24,547 nucleotides of DNA, from contig DASRHG010000180.1 of assembly GCA_035650655.1 (NCBI GenBank), forward strand, positions 1-24,547, written 5' to 3'. The notes under the pieces are model-generated. The model did no database searches. It had not been told where the DNA came from and saw nothing but the letters and a program-made list of their open reading frames with translations. Positions 1 through 6,693 of this stretch are shown here, in pieces. Every line of letters begins with the position of its first letter. Positions within the stretch are counted from its first letter, which is position 1. Source of the DNA: DASRHG01 sp035650655 (GTDB lineage: Bacteria > Desulfobacterota > Binatia > DP-6). Made by a program: the position numbers and the translations under genes.

Positions 1-2
1 TG

Positions 3-434
3 ATCCCGCTCTACTCCCTCAAGGCCGCCGCGGGGGACTTCAGCGGCGAGCAGAGTCCGGGCTTCGTCGACTGGGTCCGTCCGCAGACCAGCCATCCCCT
101 CCGCCGCGGGATGTTCGTCGTCCAGGTCGTCGGCCGCTCCATGGAGCCGCTCATTCCGGACGGCTCGTACTGCATCTTTCGCCGCACGCCGGAGGGAGCG
201 CGGAACGGCGCCGTCGTCCTCGTCGAGCGCCACGATTCGCCCGACCCGGAGACCGGCTGGCGGTTCACCGTGAAGCGCTATCGGAGCGACCGGGCTCGCG
301 CCGAGATCGTCCTTGAGCCCGTGAACCTCGAGTTCGAGCGGATCGTCATTCGCGAAGGCGGCGATGCCACGCTGCGTGTCATCGGAGAGCTCGTCGAGGT
401 GCTGAAGCCCGACGCGCGAGCCGAACCGGCTTGA
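3..434 (+). CDS. S24 (LexA/UmuD-like) peptidase domain protein, 5' end outside window
   Basis: The reading frame is open from the left edge, so this is the C-terminal part of a longer protein; an ATG at 111 lies inside the conserved domain and is not a credible start. Visible features fit an S24 serine-lysine autoprotease. There is an Ala-Gly pair in the segment SLKAAAGDF (codons at 30-35), where LexA-type proteins self-cleave. The nucleophile Ser is in GRSMEPLIPDG (codon 138-140), and the general-base Lys is in FTVKRYR (codon 273-275). Family members are SOS repressors, UmuD-like subunits, phage repressors, or S24 domains attached to other enzymes. No DNA-binding N-terminus can be seen, so the specific role is open. 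It is convergent with rpmA, with 78 bp between the stops and no clear terminator there. Confidence 0.8.
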   Translation: MPLYSLKAAAGDFSGEQSPGFVDWVRPQTSHPLRRGMFVVQVVGRSMEPLIPDGSYCIFRRTPEGARNGAVVLVERHDSPDPETGWRFTVKRYRSDRARAEIVLEPVNLEFERIVIREGGDATLRVIGELVEVLKPDARAEPA

Positions 435-512
435 CGGCTCTACGTGCTGGGCGTCAGCCTTCACGGAGCAGTCCGCCGGCGGTCGATCGCGGGTCCTGAC
501 GCCGCGCCGCCG

Positions 513-779
513 TTACGCTTGCGGTGGCGTCGGGACGACGCGGACCCGGCGGCGGTCCTTGCCGAGGCGCTCGTACTGCACGGTGCCGTCGATCAGGGCG
601 AAGAGCGTGTAGTCGCGTCCCATGCCGACGTTCGGTCCGGGGTGGACGCGCGTGCCGCACTGGCGGACGAGGATGTTCCCGGCCTTCGCGCGCTCGCCGG
701 CGAAGACCTTGACGCCGCGACGCTGCCCGTTGCTGTCGCGGCCGTTGCGGGTGCTGCCCTGACCCTTCTTATGCGCCAT
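513..779 (-). CDS. rpmA: 50S ribosomal protein L27
   Basis: An 88-residue protein with the diagnostic bL27 start MAHKKGQGSTRNGRDSNG and the conserved core GNILVRQCGTRVHPGPNVGMGRDYTLFALIDG. L27 sits on the large subunit and its N-terminal tail reaches towards the peptidyl-transferase centre. There is no Firmicute-type cleavable N-terminal extension. The ATG at 779 is preceded by GGGAG six bases upstream. The gene overlaps the end of rplU by 11 nt, a tight arrangement, so translation is probably coupled. In many bacteria obgE follows rpmA. Here the next gene is the convergent S24 protein, so obgE is not in this operon. Confidence 0.97.
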   Translation of the reverse strand: MAHKKGQGSTRNGRDSNGQRRGVKVFAGERAKAGNILVRQCGTRVHPGPNVGMGRDYTLFALIDGTVQYERLGKDRRRVRVVPTPPQA

Positions 780-1104
780 CGCCCGCTCCCGCCGTGCCGA
801 TCGACTTGACGCGCACCGTGGTGATCGCCTGCCGGTGTCCGCGCCGGCGCCGGTAGTTCTTCCGCCGCTTCTTCTTGAAGACGAGGATCTTGCGGTCGCG
901 CCCCTGGCCGATGATCTCGCCCTCGACGGCGACGCCCTCGAGGAGCGGGGTGCCGACGCGCACGGCCCCGTCGCCCGCGGCGAGGAGCACCTCCGTGAAC
1001 GCGACGGCCGTGCCGACCTCGCCGGGGAGATGCTCGACGCGGATGACGTCGCCGGGTGCGACGCGGTACTGCTTCCCTCCGGTCCGGATGACGGCGTACG
1101 GCAT
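769..1104 (-). CDS. rplU: 50S ribosomal protein L21
   Basis: A 111-residue protein with the bL21 signature: MPYAVIRTGGKQYRVAPGD at the N-terminus, then VLLAAGDG, GTPLLEGVAVEGEI and the basic FKKKRRKNYRRRRGHRQ rRNA-binding stretch near the C-terminus. It is slightly longer than the usual ~103 residues because of a Gly/Ala-rich tail (GTAGAGDGA). Its TAA stop lies within the first codons of rpmA. It is the first gene of a two-gene rplU-rpmA transcript, with a promoter-like element and a hairpin/T-run in the 92 bp upstream; these suggest leader regulation (see separate entries). Confidence 0.97.
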   Translation of the reverse strand: MPYAVIRTGGKQYRVAPGDVIRVEHLPGEVGTAVAFTEVLLAAGDGAVRVGTPLLEGVAVEGEIIGQGRDRKILVFKKKRRKNYRRRRGHRQAITTVRVKSIGTAGAGDGA

Positions 1105-1110
1105 GGTCCG

Positions 1111-1142
1111 AAAAAAAGACGGCGCGACGGACTTGCCGCGCC
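1111..1142 (-). terminator. Hairpin plus T-run in the rplU leader (attenuator-like)
   Basis: On the minus strand, GGCGCGGC at 1142-1135 can pair with GTCGCGCC at 1128-1121 (8 bp with one G-U, 6-nt loop). Then comes GTC and seven T at 1117-1111. This has the form of an intrinsic terminator but lies between the rplU promoter-like element and the rplU ATG. It could be a premature terminator/attenuator, an autoregulatory L21 site, or simply a 5' stabilising hairpin. The structure is seen; its function is inferred. Confidence 0.5.
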
Positions 1143-1151
1143 GAGCCTTCG

Positions 1152-1180
1152 TCTGTACTTGAGGGGCCGAAGGGTGTCAA
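1152..1180 (-). promoter_or_regulatory. Sigma-70-like promoter for rplU-rpmA
   Basis: The minus strand shows a perfect -35 TTGACA (1180-1175), a 17-bp spacer and a weaker -10 TACAGA (1157-1152). Transcription would start near 1145, about 40 nt before the rplU ATG and immediately before the leader hairpin. The -35 match and spacing are strong; the -10 is only a partial match. Confidence 0.5.
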
Positions 1181-1196
1181 CCGCGCGCGCCCACAC

Positions 1197-1442
1197 ATGA
1201 TCCGCGTCACCCTCTACGGTCGCCGGGACTGCCATCTCTGCCACGACATGCGCGCCGTGGTCGACGCCGTCGCCCGCCGCGTCCCGGTCGTCGTCGAGGA
1301 GGTCGACGTCGACGAGGACCCGACGCTCCGCGACGCCTACGGGGCGGAGGTGCCCGTCCTCGCCGTGAACGGACGGAAGGCGTTCAAGTACCGGGTCGAC
1401 GCGGCCGCGCTCGAGGCTCGACTCCGCCGGGAGCCCGCCTAG
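1197..1442 (+). CDS. Glutaredoxin-like small thiol protein (DUF836 type)
   Basis: An 81-residue protein with a thioredoxin-fold N-terminus, IRVTLYGRRDCHLCHDM. It has a C12-H-L-C15 redox motif at the start of the first helix and the cis-proline segment VPVLAVNG in the second half. Size and motif fit the glutaredoxin-like DUF836 family, thought to reduce disulfides or mixed thiols in the cytoplasm; the substrate cannot be told. It starts at the ATG at 1197, only 92 bp from the divergent rplU start. It ends 7 bp before plsX, so the two are likely co-transcribed. No convincing promoter was found for it on the plus strand. Confidence 0.85.
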   Translation: MIRVTLYGRRDCHLCHDMRAVVDAVARRVPVVVEEVDVDEDPTLRDAYGAEVPVLAVNGRKAFKYRVDAAALEARLRREPA

Positions 1443-1449
1443 CGGCGCA

Positions 1450-2466
1450 ATGCCGATCATCGCCGTCGACGCGATGGGCGGGGACCACGCGCCCGACGAG
1501 GTCGTGAAGGGCGTCGCCCAGGTCTCGCTCTCGACCGACATCGAATGCCTCGTCGTGGGCGACGAGAGCCGGATTCAGCACGTGCTCGAAGCCGTGCCGT
1601 ACAACCCCGAGCACATCTCGATCCTGCACGCGCGGGACGCCATCGGGATGGCGGAGGAGCCCCGCGAGGCGGTTCGCACGCGGAAGGACGCGTCCCTCGT
1701 CGTCGCGGTGCGCGCCGTCGCGGAGGGCCGCGCGGACGCGGCGATCTCGGCCGGCAACACGGGGGCGTGCGTGCTCGCGTGCGCGAAGCACTTCCGCCTG
1801 ATCCGCGGCATCCGGCGCGCCGCGCTCGCGAGCGTCTATCCGCGCCACACCGAGTACCTCGGCCAGGACCGCCTGGCGCTCCTCCTCGACGTCGGCGCGA
1901 CGGTCCACTGCGAGGCCGAGGAGCTCGTGCAGTTCGCGCTCATGGGGAACGCGTACGCGCGCCGCATCTCGAAGGTGGCGAGCCCGCGCATCGGCCTCCT
2001 CAACATGGGGAGCGAGGAGACGAAGGGCGGAGAGGCGCTCGTCGAGACGCATCGCCGCCTCCGGGAGTTGCCCGGTGTCGATTTCGTCGGCAACGTCGAG
2101 GGGAACGACCTGCCGCGCGGGCGGGCCGACGTGATCGTCTGCGAGGGACTGGTCGGCAACGTGGTGCTCAAGCTGATCGAGGGGATGGCGGAGCTGTTCG
2201 GCGACCTGGCCGGCGTCGCGGCCGAGCGCCGGATCGCGTGGCGCGTCGGGCTCTACCTCCTCTCGCGCGGCATCGAGCGGCTCCGCGCGCTCACCGACTA
2301 CACGCAGTACGGCGGCTCGCCGATCCTCGGCTTCGAGCGGCTCTTCCTCAAATGCCACGGCCGGTCGAACGCACACGCGATCGCGAACGCCGTCAAGGTG
2401 GCGGCGAAGGCGGTGCGCGACCGCGTGCCGGAGGAGATCGGCGCGGCGATCGCGGCGCTCCGGTGA
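1450..2466 (+). CDS. plsX: Phosphate acyltransferase PlsX
   Basis: A 338-residue protein beginning IIAVDAMGGDHAPDEVVKG, the PlsX hallmark, with AISAGNTGACV, LLDVGAT, LLNMGSEETKG and VCEGLVGNVVLK in order and GGSPILGF / CHGRSNAHAI near the end. PlsX makes acyl-phosphate from acyl-ACP, the first step of the PlsX/PlsY route to phosphatidic acid. The length is normal. Its common neighbours (rpmF, fabH, fabD, acpP) are not here. It sits between a glutaredoxin-like gene and a HAD phosphatase whose start is 4 bp after the plsX stop, so translational coupling to the phosphatase is likely. Confidence 0.97.
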   Translation: MPIIAVDAMGGDHAPDEVVKGVAQVSLSTDIECLVVGDESRIQHVLEAVPYNPEHISILHARDAIGMAEEPREAVRTRKDASLVVAVRAVAEGRADAAISAGNTGACVLACAKHFRLIRGIRRAALASVYPRHTEYLGQDRLALLLDVGATVHCEAEELVQFALMGNAYARRISKVASPRIGLLNMGSEETKGGEALVETHRRLRELPGVDFVGNVEGNDLPRGRADVIVCEGLVGNVVLKLIEGMAELFGDLAGVAAERRIAWRVGLYLLSRGIERLRALTDYTQYGGSPILGFERLFLKCHGRSNAHAIANAVKVAAKAVRDRVPEEIGAAIAALR

Positions 2467-2470
2467 GGCG

Positions 2471-3589
2471 ATGAGGCTGCTCCGCAGTCGCGACGCCGCC
2501 CCACCCGTCGCGCCGGCCGCGATGCACCCGCTCCTCTGCCGCTGGGACCTCGACAAGACCTACCTGCGGAGCGAGTTCGACACGCTCCGGACGCTCGTCC
2601 GGACGGCGTTCGAGCGCGCCGAGGACAAGGTCGAGATCCCCGGCGTCGCCGAGGTGATCAAGGCGATCAAGGCCGCGGCCGCGCGGCGCGCGCGGACGGC
2701 GCTCGTCTACTTCATCTCCGCGAGCCCGCCGCAGATCGGGAAGGCGATCCGGGCGAAGCTCGCGCTCGACGGCGTCCCGTACGACGGCATCGTGTTCAAG
2801 GACCAGCTCCAGAACCTCCGCCGGGGGCGGCTCCGGAACCTCCGCGAGCACGTCGGCTTCAAGCTGGTCGAGCTCCTGCGCGGCCGGCTCGCCGCGCCGT
2901 CCGACGCGCGCGAGCTCCTCTTCGGCGACGACTGGGAGTCCGATTCCCTCATCTACTCGCTCTACGCCGACGTGCTGGCCGGCGCGCTCGACGCGGGCGG
3001 GCTCGAGCCCATCCTGCGCCGCATCCGGGTCGACCCGGAGCTGATCGCCGAGGTCGCGGTGCTCGCCGAGCGGGCGCGCGGCCTCGGCGGCGTCGAGCGC
3101 ATCTTCATCAACCTCGAGCGCCGGACGCCGCCCGCCATCTTCCGGCACTTCGGGGCGCGCCTCGTGCCGACGTTCAACTACTTCCAGACCGCGGCCGTGC
3201 TCGCGGGCGACGGGCAGATCGACCCGGGCGACGTCGTCCGCGTGGCGGAGGCGCTGATCGCGCGCGCCGGGTACACGGACCGGCGGCTCGAGAACTCGCT
3301 CGCCGACCTCGTCCGCCGCGGGCATCTCGCGTCCGCGATGGCGGACGCGATCTGCGCGGCGCTCCGAGGGGCGGGGATCCTGCCGCCGACCACCGCGGCG
3401 ACGTCGCGCTGGCGCCGCCTCGTCGCGTCGCTCCGGCGCCTGCGGCGGCCGCGGCACCCGGCGCCCGTCGTGCCGCCCGCGCCGGCGGCCACCGCGCCGC
3501 TCGACTACGAGGCCATCCTGAACCGCCTGCGGCCGGAGACGCGCCCGCTCCCGGCGGCGGCGACCGCGACGCCGAGGGAGGAGCCATGA
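2471..3589 (+). CDS. App1-like HAD-superfamily phosphatase domain protein
   Basis: A 372-residue protein with all four HAD motifs in order: DxDxT (D26-L-D28-K-T30, in RWDLDKTYL), the motif II Ser in YFISASPP (S83), a motif III Lys in EHVGFKLVEL (K131), and the motif IV acids GDDWESDS (152-158). This resembles the App1 phosphatase family; yeast App1 is a Mg-dependent phosphatidate phosphatase. The C-terminal half (about 180-300) is not recognised, and residues ~305-372 are Pro/Arg/Ala-rich and probably disordered. An ATG at 2521 (residue 18) is an alternative start, giving MHPLLCRWDLDKT. The position right after plsX invites a role in phospholipid metabolism, but that is inference. It overlaps cutA by 4 nt. 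Confidence 0.8.
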   Translation: MRLLRSRDAAPPVAPAAMHPLLCRWDLDKTYLRSEFDTLRTLVRTAFERAEDKVEIPGVAEVIKAIKAAAARRARTALVYFISASPPQIGKAIRAKLALDGVPYDGIVFKDQLQNLRRGRLRNLREHVGFKLVELLRGRLAAPSDARELLFGDDWESDSLIYSLYADVLAGALDAGGLEPILRRIRVDPELIAEVAVLAERARGLGGVERIFINLERRTPPAIFRHFGARLVPTFNYFQTAAVLAGDGQIDPGDVVRVAEALIARAGYTDRRLENSLADLVRRGHLASAMADAICAALRGAGILPPTTAATSRWRRLVASLRRLRRPRHPAPVVPPAPAATAPLDYEAILNRLRPETRPLPAAATATPREEP

Positions 3590-3918
3590 ACGCGGAGGAC
3601 TTCGTCGTCGTGCTCGTCACGGCGGAGAGCGCCGAGGACGCGGCCGCGATCGGCCGGACGCTCGTCGTGGAGCGGCTCGCGGCGTGCGCGAACGTCGTCG
3701 GGCCGATCCGTTCGATCTACCGCTGGCAGGGGGGCGTCGAGGACGCCGCGGAGCACCTCCTCCTCCTGAAGGCGCGGGCCGCCGACGCGGGCGCGCTCGA
3801 GGCCCGCGTCCGCGCGCTCCACCGCTACGAGGTGCCCGAGGTGCTGGCACTCCGCGTCGCCGCGGGCTCGGCGCCGTACCTTGCATGGCTCGCCGACGCG
3901 ACGACGCGCGGCGCGTGA
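3586..3918 (+). CDS. cutA: CutA1 divalent-cation tolerance protein
   Basis: A 110-residue protein matching CutA1 along its whole length: VVLVTAESAEDAAAIGRTLV, ERLAACANVVGPIRSIYRWQGG, then EVPEVLALRVAAGSAPYLAWL. CutA proteins form tight ferredoxin-fold trimers and have been linked to copper tolerance, though their biochemical role is unsettled. The start ATG overlaps the stop of the phosphatase gene (ATGA), with GAGGAG just upstream. The end overlaps the likely GTG start of the Nudix gene (GTGA at 3915-3918). It therefore sits inside a coupled run of genes. Confidence 0.95.
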   Translation: MNAEDFVVVLVTAESAEDAAAIGRTLVVERLAACANVVGPIRSIYRWQGGVEDAAEHLLLLKARAADAGALEARVRALHRYEVPEVLALRVAAGSAPYLAWLADATTRGA

Positions 3919-4388
3919 CCGCGCCCGCGGTCCGGCCGCCGCTCGAGCGCGAGTTCTCGGCGGGCGGCCTCGTCTACCGCCGGCGGCGCGGGCACACGAC
4001 CGTCGTCCTGGTCGCGCGGCGGCGCCCCGAAGGCGGTCCGCTCGTCTGGGGCCTTCCGAAGGGCCACATCGAGCCCGGCGAATCGTCCGAGGCGGCGGCC
4101 GTCCGCGAGGTCCGCGAGGAGACGGGGCTCCAGGCCGTCGCCGAGGACCGGCTCGGCGACGTGACGTACTGGTTCGCGCGGCGCGAGCCGGACGGCACGA
4201 CGACGCGCATCTTGAAGCGCGTGCGCTTCTTCCTCATGCGCTACGAGCGCGGCCGCTTCGCCGACCGCGACCAGGAGATGGACGCCGTGCGGTGGTTCCG
4301 CCTCCCGGACGCCGAGCAGGTCGTGGCGTACGAGAACGAGCGCGCGCTCGTGCGCCGCGCGGGCGAGCTGCTCGCCGCGCGCGCTTGA
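3915..4388 (+). CDS. Nudix hydrolase (MutT/diadenosine-type)
   Basis: A 157-residue protein with a full Nudix box, G50-HIEPG-E56 ... REVREETGL (50-72), matching Gx5Ex7REUxEExGU. The preceding LVWGLPKGHIEPGE strand-loop and the later FFLMRYE and MDAVRWFRLPDAE segments are typical of small nucleotide or dinucleoside polyphosphate hydrolases. The substrate cannot be assigned. I chose the GTG at 3915 because it makes a 4-nt GTGA overlap with the cutA stop and starts just before the domain. The in-frame ATG at 3885 (adding 10 residues) is possible, but longer forms would be noise from the cutA overlap. It is the last gene of the plus-strand run and is convergent with the hydroxylase gene. Confidence 0.92.
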   Translation: MTAPAVRPPLEREFSAGGLVYRRRRGHTTVVLVARRRPEGGPLVWGLPKGHIEPGESSEAAAVREVREETGLQAVAEDRLGDVTYWFARREPDGTTTRILKRVRFFLMRYERGRFADRDQEMDAVRWFRLPDAEQVVAYENERALVRRAGELLAARA

Positions 4389-4410
4389 CGAGCGGGCCGC
4401 CGCCCGGCGC

Positions 4411-4441
4411 GAGCGCGCGCGCTCTGCCTCGTCCGCGAGGC
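4411..4441. terminator. GC-rich hairpins between convergent genes
   Basis: The 60-bp convergent gap holds a 14-bp palindrome GAGCGCGCGCGCTC (4411-4424) and a 6-bp stem GCCTCG/CGAGGC with a TCCG loop (4426-4441). No T-run follows in either direction, so intrinsic termination is not certain. They could be bidirectional pause or stop structures. Confidence 0.3.
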
Positions 4442-4448
4442 CGCGTAC

Positions 4449-5384
4449 TCAGAAGACGAGGCCCGAGAAGAAGAGGAGCCAGACGATGCCGGCGCCGACG
4501 CCGTACTTGACGCCGTAGTAGAGCCGCAGGTCCGTGCGCTTCTTCAGGCGGCGGAAGAACTGCTTCGTGCGGACCGACCAGCTCGCGACGCCGGCGAGCG
4601 CGCCGAGCGGCTCGTCCGCCTCGTTGCGGCTCGCGGTGTGCCGCACCACGTGCCGGATCACGAAGTCGTTGAGCGCCCGCATGGCCCGCGTCCGGAGCGG
4701 ACGCGTCACGTCGCAGAAGAGGATGATCCGTGTCACGTCGCTCTCGTTCACGGCGCGGTGCACGTACGTCTCGTCGAACAGGAGCGCCTCGCCGTCGCGC
4801 CACGCGAGCGGCGTGCCGTCGACGTAGAGGCGGCAGGTGTCCGCGTTCGGCGTGAGGAGTCCCAGGTGGTAGCGGAGCGAGCCGGCGAACGGATCGCGGT
4901 GCTCGCCCAGGCGGCCGCCCGGGGGGAGCAGCGCGAAGAGCGCCGCGTTGATGCTCGGGATCGCGCGGACGAGGCGCGAGGTCTCGGGGCAGAGCGCGGC
5001 GGCGGACGGAAGCACGTCGCCGTACCATTTGATGTAGAAGCGCTTCCAGCCGCGCCGGAAGAAGGTGTTGAAGGCGATGTCCTCGAACCGCTCGGACGGG
5101 GCGATGCGCCCGGCGTCGAGGAGCGCCAGGGCCTCGTCCCGGATCGTGCGCCAGTGCTCCCGCAGCGGCTCGAGGGCCGGGAGGTCGCGCGGGTCGAGGA
5201 TCGGGCCCGTCGGGACCGCGGAGAAGAGGTAGACGAGCACGTTGTACGGGGCGAGGAACGTCGAGTGGTCGGCGAGCTGGCGGGTCAGGGGGTGGCGCAC
5301 GCGACCCCGGAAGTGCACGTACGCCGCCGACGCGCCGAAGGCGCCGAGGAGCCCGAGCTTCGTCGCGAGCGCGCCCGCCGACAT
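4449..5384 (-). CDS. Aspartyl/asparaginyl beta-hydroxylase family, LpxO-like lipid A hydroxylase
   Basis: A 311-residue protein with the Fe(II)/2-oxoglutarate hydroxylase ligands H162-R-D164 (LGEHRDPF) and H209 (ETYVHRAVNES), plus R219 as a candidate cosubstrate-binding arginine. Hydrophobic segments lie at both ends (about 6-22 and 293-311). That membrane-anchored layout and length match LpxO, which 2-hydroxylates secondary acyl chains of lipid A, better than soluble peptide hydroxylases. Function is inferred from family. I chose the ATG at 5384, which begins at the first hydrophobic segment; a GTG at 5435 would extend into the upstream gene. A TTGACG-N18-TATCGG element ends 11 nt before this ATG. 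It lies downstream of, and on the same strand as, the metallopeptidase gene. Confidence 0.85.
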   Translation of the reverse strand: MSAGALATKLGLLGAFGASAAYVHFRGRVRHPLTRQLADHSTFLAPYNVLVYLFSAVPTGPILDPRDLPALEPLREHWRTIRDEALALLDAGRIAPSERFEDIAFNTFFRRGWKRFYIKWYGDVLPSAAALCPETSRLVRAIPSINAALFALLPPGGRLGEHRDPFAGSLRYHLGLLTPNADTCRLYVDGTPLAWRDGEALLFDETYVHRAVNESDVTRIILFCDVTRPLRTRAMRALNDFVIRHVVRHTASRNEADEPLGALAGVASWSVRTKQFFRRLKKRTDLRLYYGVKYGVGAGIVWLLFFSGLVF

Positions 5385-5395
5385 GCCCCGCCCGC

Positions 5396-5425
5396 CCGAT
5401 ACGGGACCGGCGCCGCGGCCGTCAA
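5396..5425 (-). promoter_or_regulatory. Promoter-like element before the LpxO-like gene
   Basis: The minus strand reads TTGACG (5425-5420), an 18-bp spacer, then TATCGG (5401-5396), 11 nt before the ATG at 5384. The -35 overlaps the stop codon of the upstream gene, so part of the match is imposed by the TGA. Moderate to weak. Confidence 0.3.
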
Positions 5426-6693
5426 GCGCCGGCACGCCGCCATGCGCCCTCGGCGACCGCGTCCGGGTCGACGCCGGCGGGCGGGGGCAGGCACACGAGG
5501 ACGCGCGGCCCGCGCTGCTCGACGCGGGCGGCGGCGAGGAAGCCCGGCGCGGCTTCGGCGAACTCGGCGGCCTCGCCGGGGGACGCCCATGCCGTCATCC
5601 AGAGGAGGAGGAGGTCCTCGCCGCGTGCGAACGCGCGCAGCCGGTCGCCCCGCCAGCCGTCGGCGACGCGCGCGGCGGCGGCCGCCGGGAGCGTCCGGCG
5701 CGCGAGCACGCGGACGTCGAGCTCGCCGAGCGTGTCCTCGAGGATCGGCGTCCAGCCGGCGCCGGCGAGCGGCTCCGTGCCCTCGATCGCGACCTCCACC
5801 GGCGGAACGCGCTCGCCGAACCAGCGCGCGGGGTGGAGCACCTCGGCCGTCGACGTGGGCGGGTCGGCCTCGACCCGGTCGACCGCGGGCCACCCGCCCG
5901 TCGCGAGCGCGCGCGCGACGAACGCCGTCCCGGCGTCGTACTGGAAGGCGACCGCCGCCCGGAGCACCTCGGGCACCTCGGGGTAGCGGGCGGCGAGCTC
6001 GCGCTCGACGTCGCCGAGCTGCCCGACGACGCGCGCGAGCGCGTCGCCGTCGAGCCGCCCGCCGGCGACGTAGGCGAAGCCGGCGAGCGTCGCGTCGCCC
6101 TCGAGGACGGCGCGCCGGGCGAGCAGGCGATCGCCGTGCGCGCTCGTGATCGGCTCGGCGCCGGTGGGCAGCCCCCAGTGCTGGTCCTGGAGCGCGTGCG
6201 TCAGCTCGTGCGCGGCGAACAGCTCGCCCGCGAGGTCGCGGCGCGCGAGCGCGGAGAGGAGCGTCACGCGCCAGCCGAGGTGCGCCATCGCGTGCGTCGA
6301 GATCATGAGACGCTTCGAGCGCGGGTCGTAGAAGCCGGCGCCCTCGCGCTCGTAGAGGCCCGTGATCGCGGCGCGGAGGTTCGTGCCGGGCGGGAGGAGG
6401 CCGAGGCGCGCCCAGACGCGCTCCATGGTGGCCAGGTCGCCGGGGCGGTAGCTCTGGTCGACGTCGGCCAGGAGCGCGGCGCCGAGCGCTGCCCGGTCGA
6501 GGGCGACGGCGGGCACGGGCGCGGTGAAGGCGAGCCCGCGGGCGGCGGGGAGCCCGCGGCGGACGGCGCCGAGCGCGTCCTCGTCGATCCGGTCGTGACG
6601 GACGATCCGGCGCGCCGCGCACGCGGCGAGGAGGAGCGCCGCCGCGAGGAGGAGCGCGTGCCCGACGCGGGCCTGGACGCGGCGCGCGCTCAC
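5422..6693 (-). CDS. Putative lipoprotein zinc metallopeptidase (HExxH)
   Basis: A 423-residue protein starting with a lipoprotein signal: hydrophobic residues ~12-24 followed by lipobox LAAC with Cys25. The mature part has H162-ELT-H166 in FAAHELTHALQDQHWGL and a downstream E198 in RRAVLEGDATLAGF, the layout of a gluzincin-type zinc peptidase (HExxH plus distal Glu). The rest is unrecognised and I cannot name a family or substrate. The GTG at 6693 is chosen because it overlaps the stop of the methyltransferase (GTGA), and the signal peptide begins directly after it. It is probably anchored in the outer membrane facing the periplasm. A longer open frame upstream is the antisense of the methyltransferase region and is not coding. 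Confidence 0.8.
   Translation of the reverse strand: MSARRVQARVGHALLLAAALLLAACAARRIVRHDRIDEDALGAVRRGLPAARGLAFTAPVPAVALDRAALGAALLADVDQSYRPGDLATMERVWARLGLLPPGTNLRAAITGLYEREGAGFYDPRSKRLMISTHAMAHLGWRVTLLSALARRDLAGELFAAHELTHALQDQHWGLPTGAEPITSAHGDRLLARRAVLEGDATLAGFAYVAGGRLDGDALARVVGQLGDVERELAARYPEVPEVLRAAVAFQYDAGTAFVARALATGGWPAVDRVEADPPTSTAEVLHPARWFGERVPPVEVAIEGTEPLAGAGWTPILEDTLGELDVRVLARRTLPAAAAARVADGWRGDRLRAFARGEDLLLLWMTAWASPGEAAEFAEAAPGFLAAARVEQRGPRVLVCLPPPAGVDPDAVAEGAWRRAGA

Noticed and set aside
513..1541. A 342-codon minus-strand frame ending in L27, suggesting an L27 fusion
   Set aside because: The part beyond the L27 Met at 779 is antisense or out of frame over rplU and the glutaredoxin gene; L27 starts exactly at its family start.
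3684..3914. Longer N-terminus for the Nudix protein
   Set aside because: It would lie in another frame over cutA and is Arg-rich; GTG at 3915 gives a tidy 4-nt overlap and a normal Nudix length.
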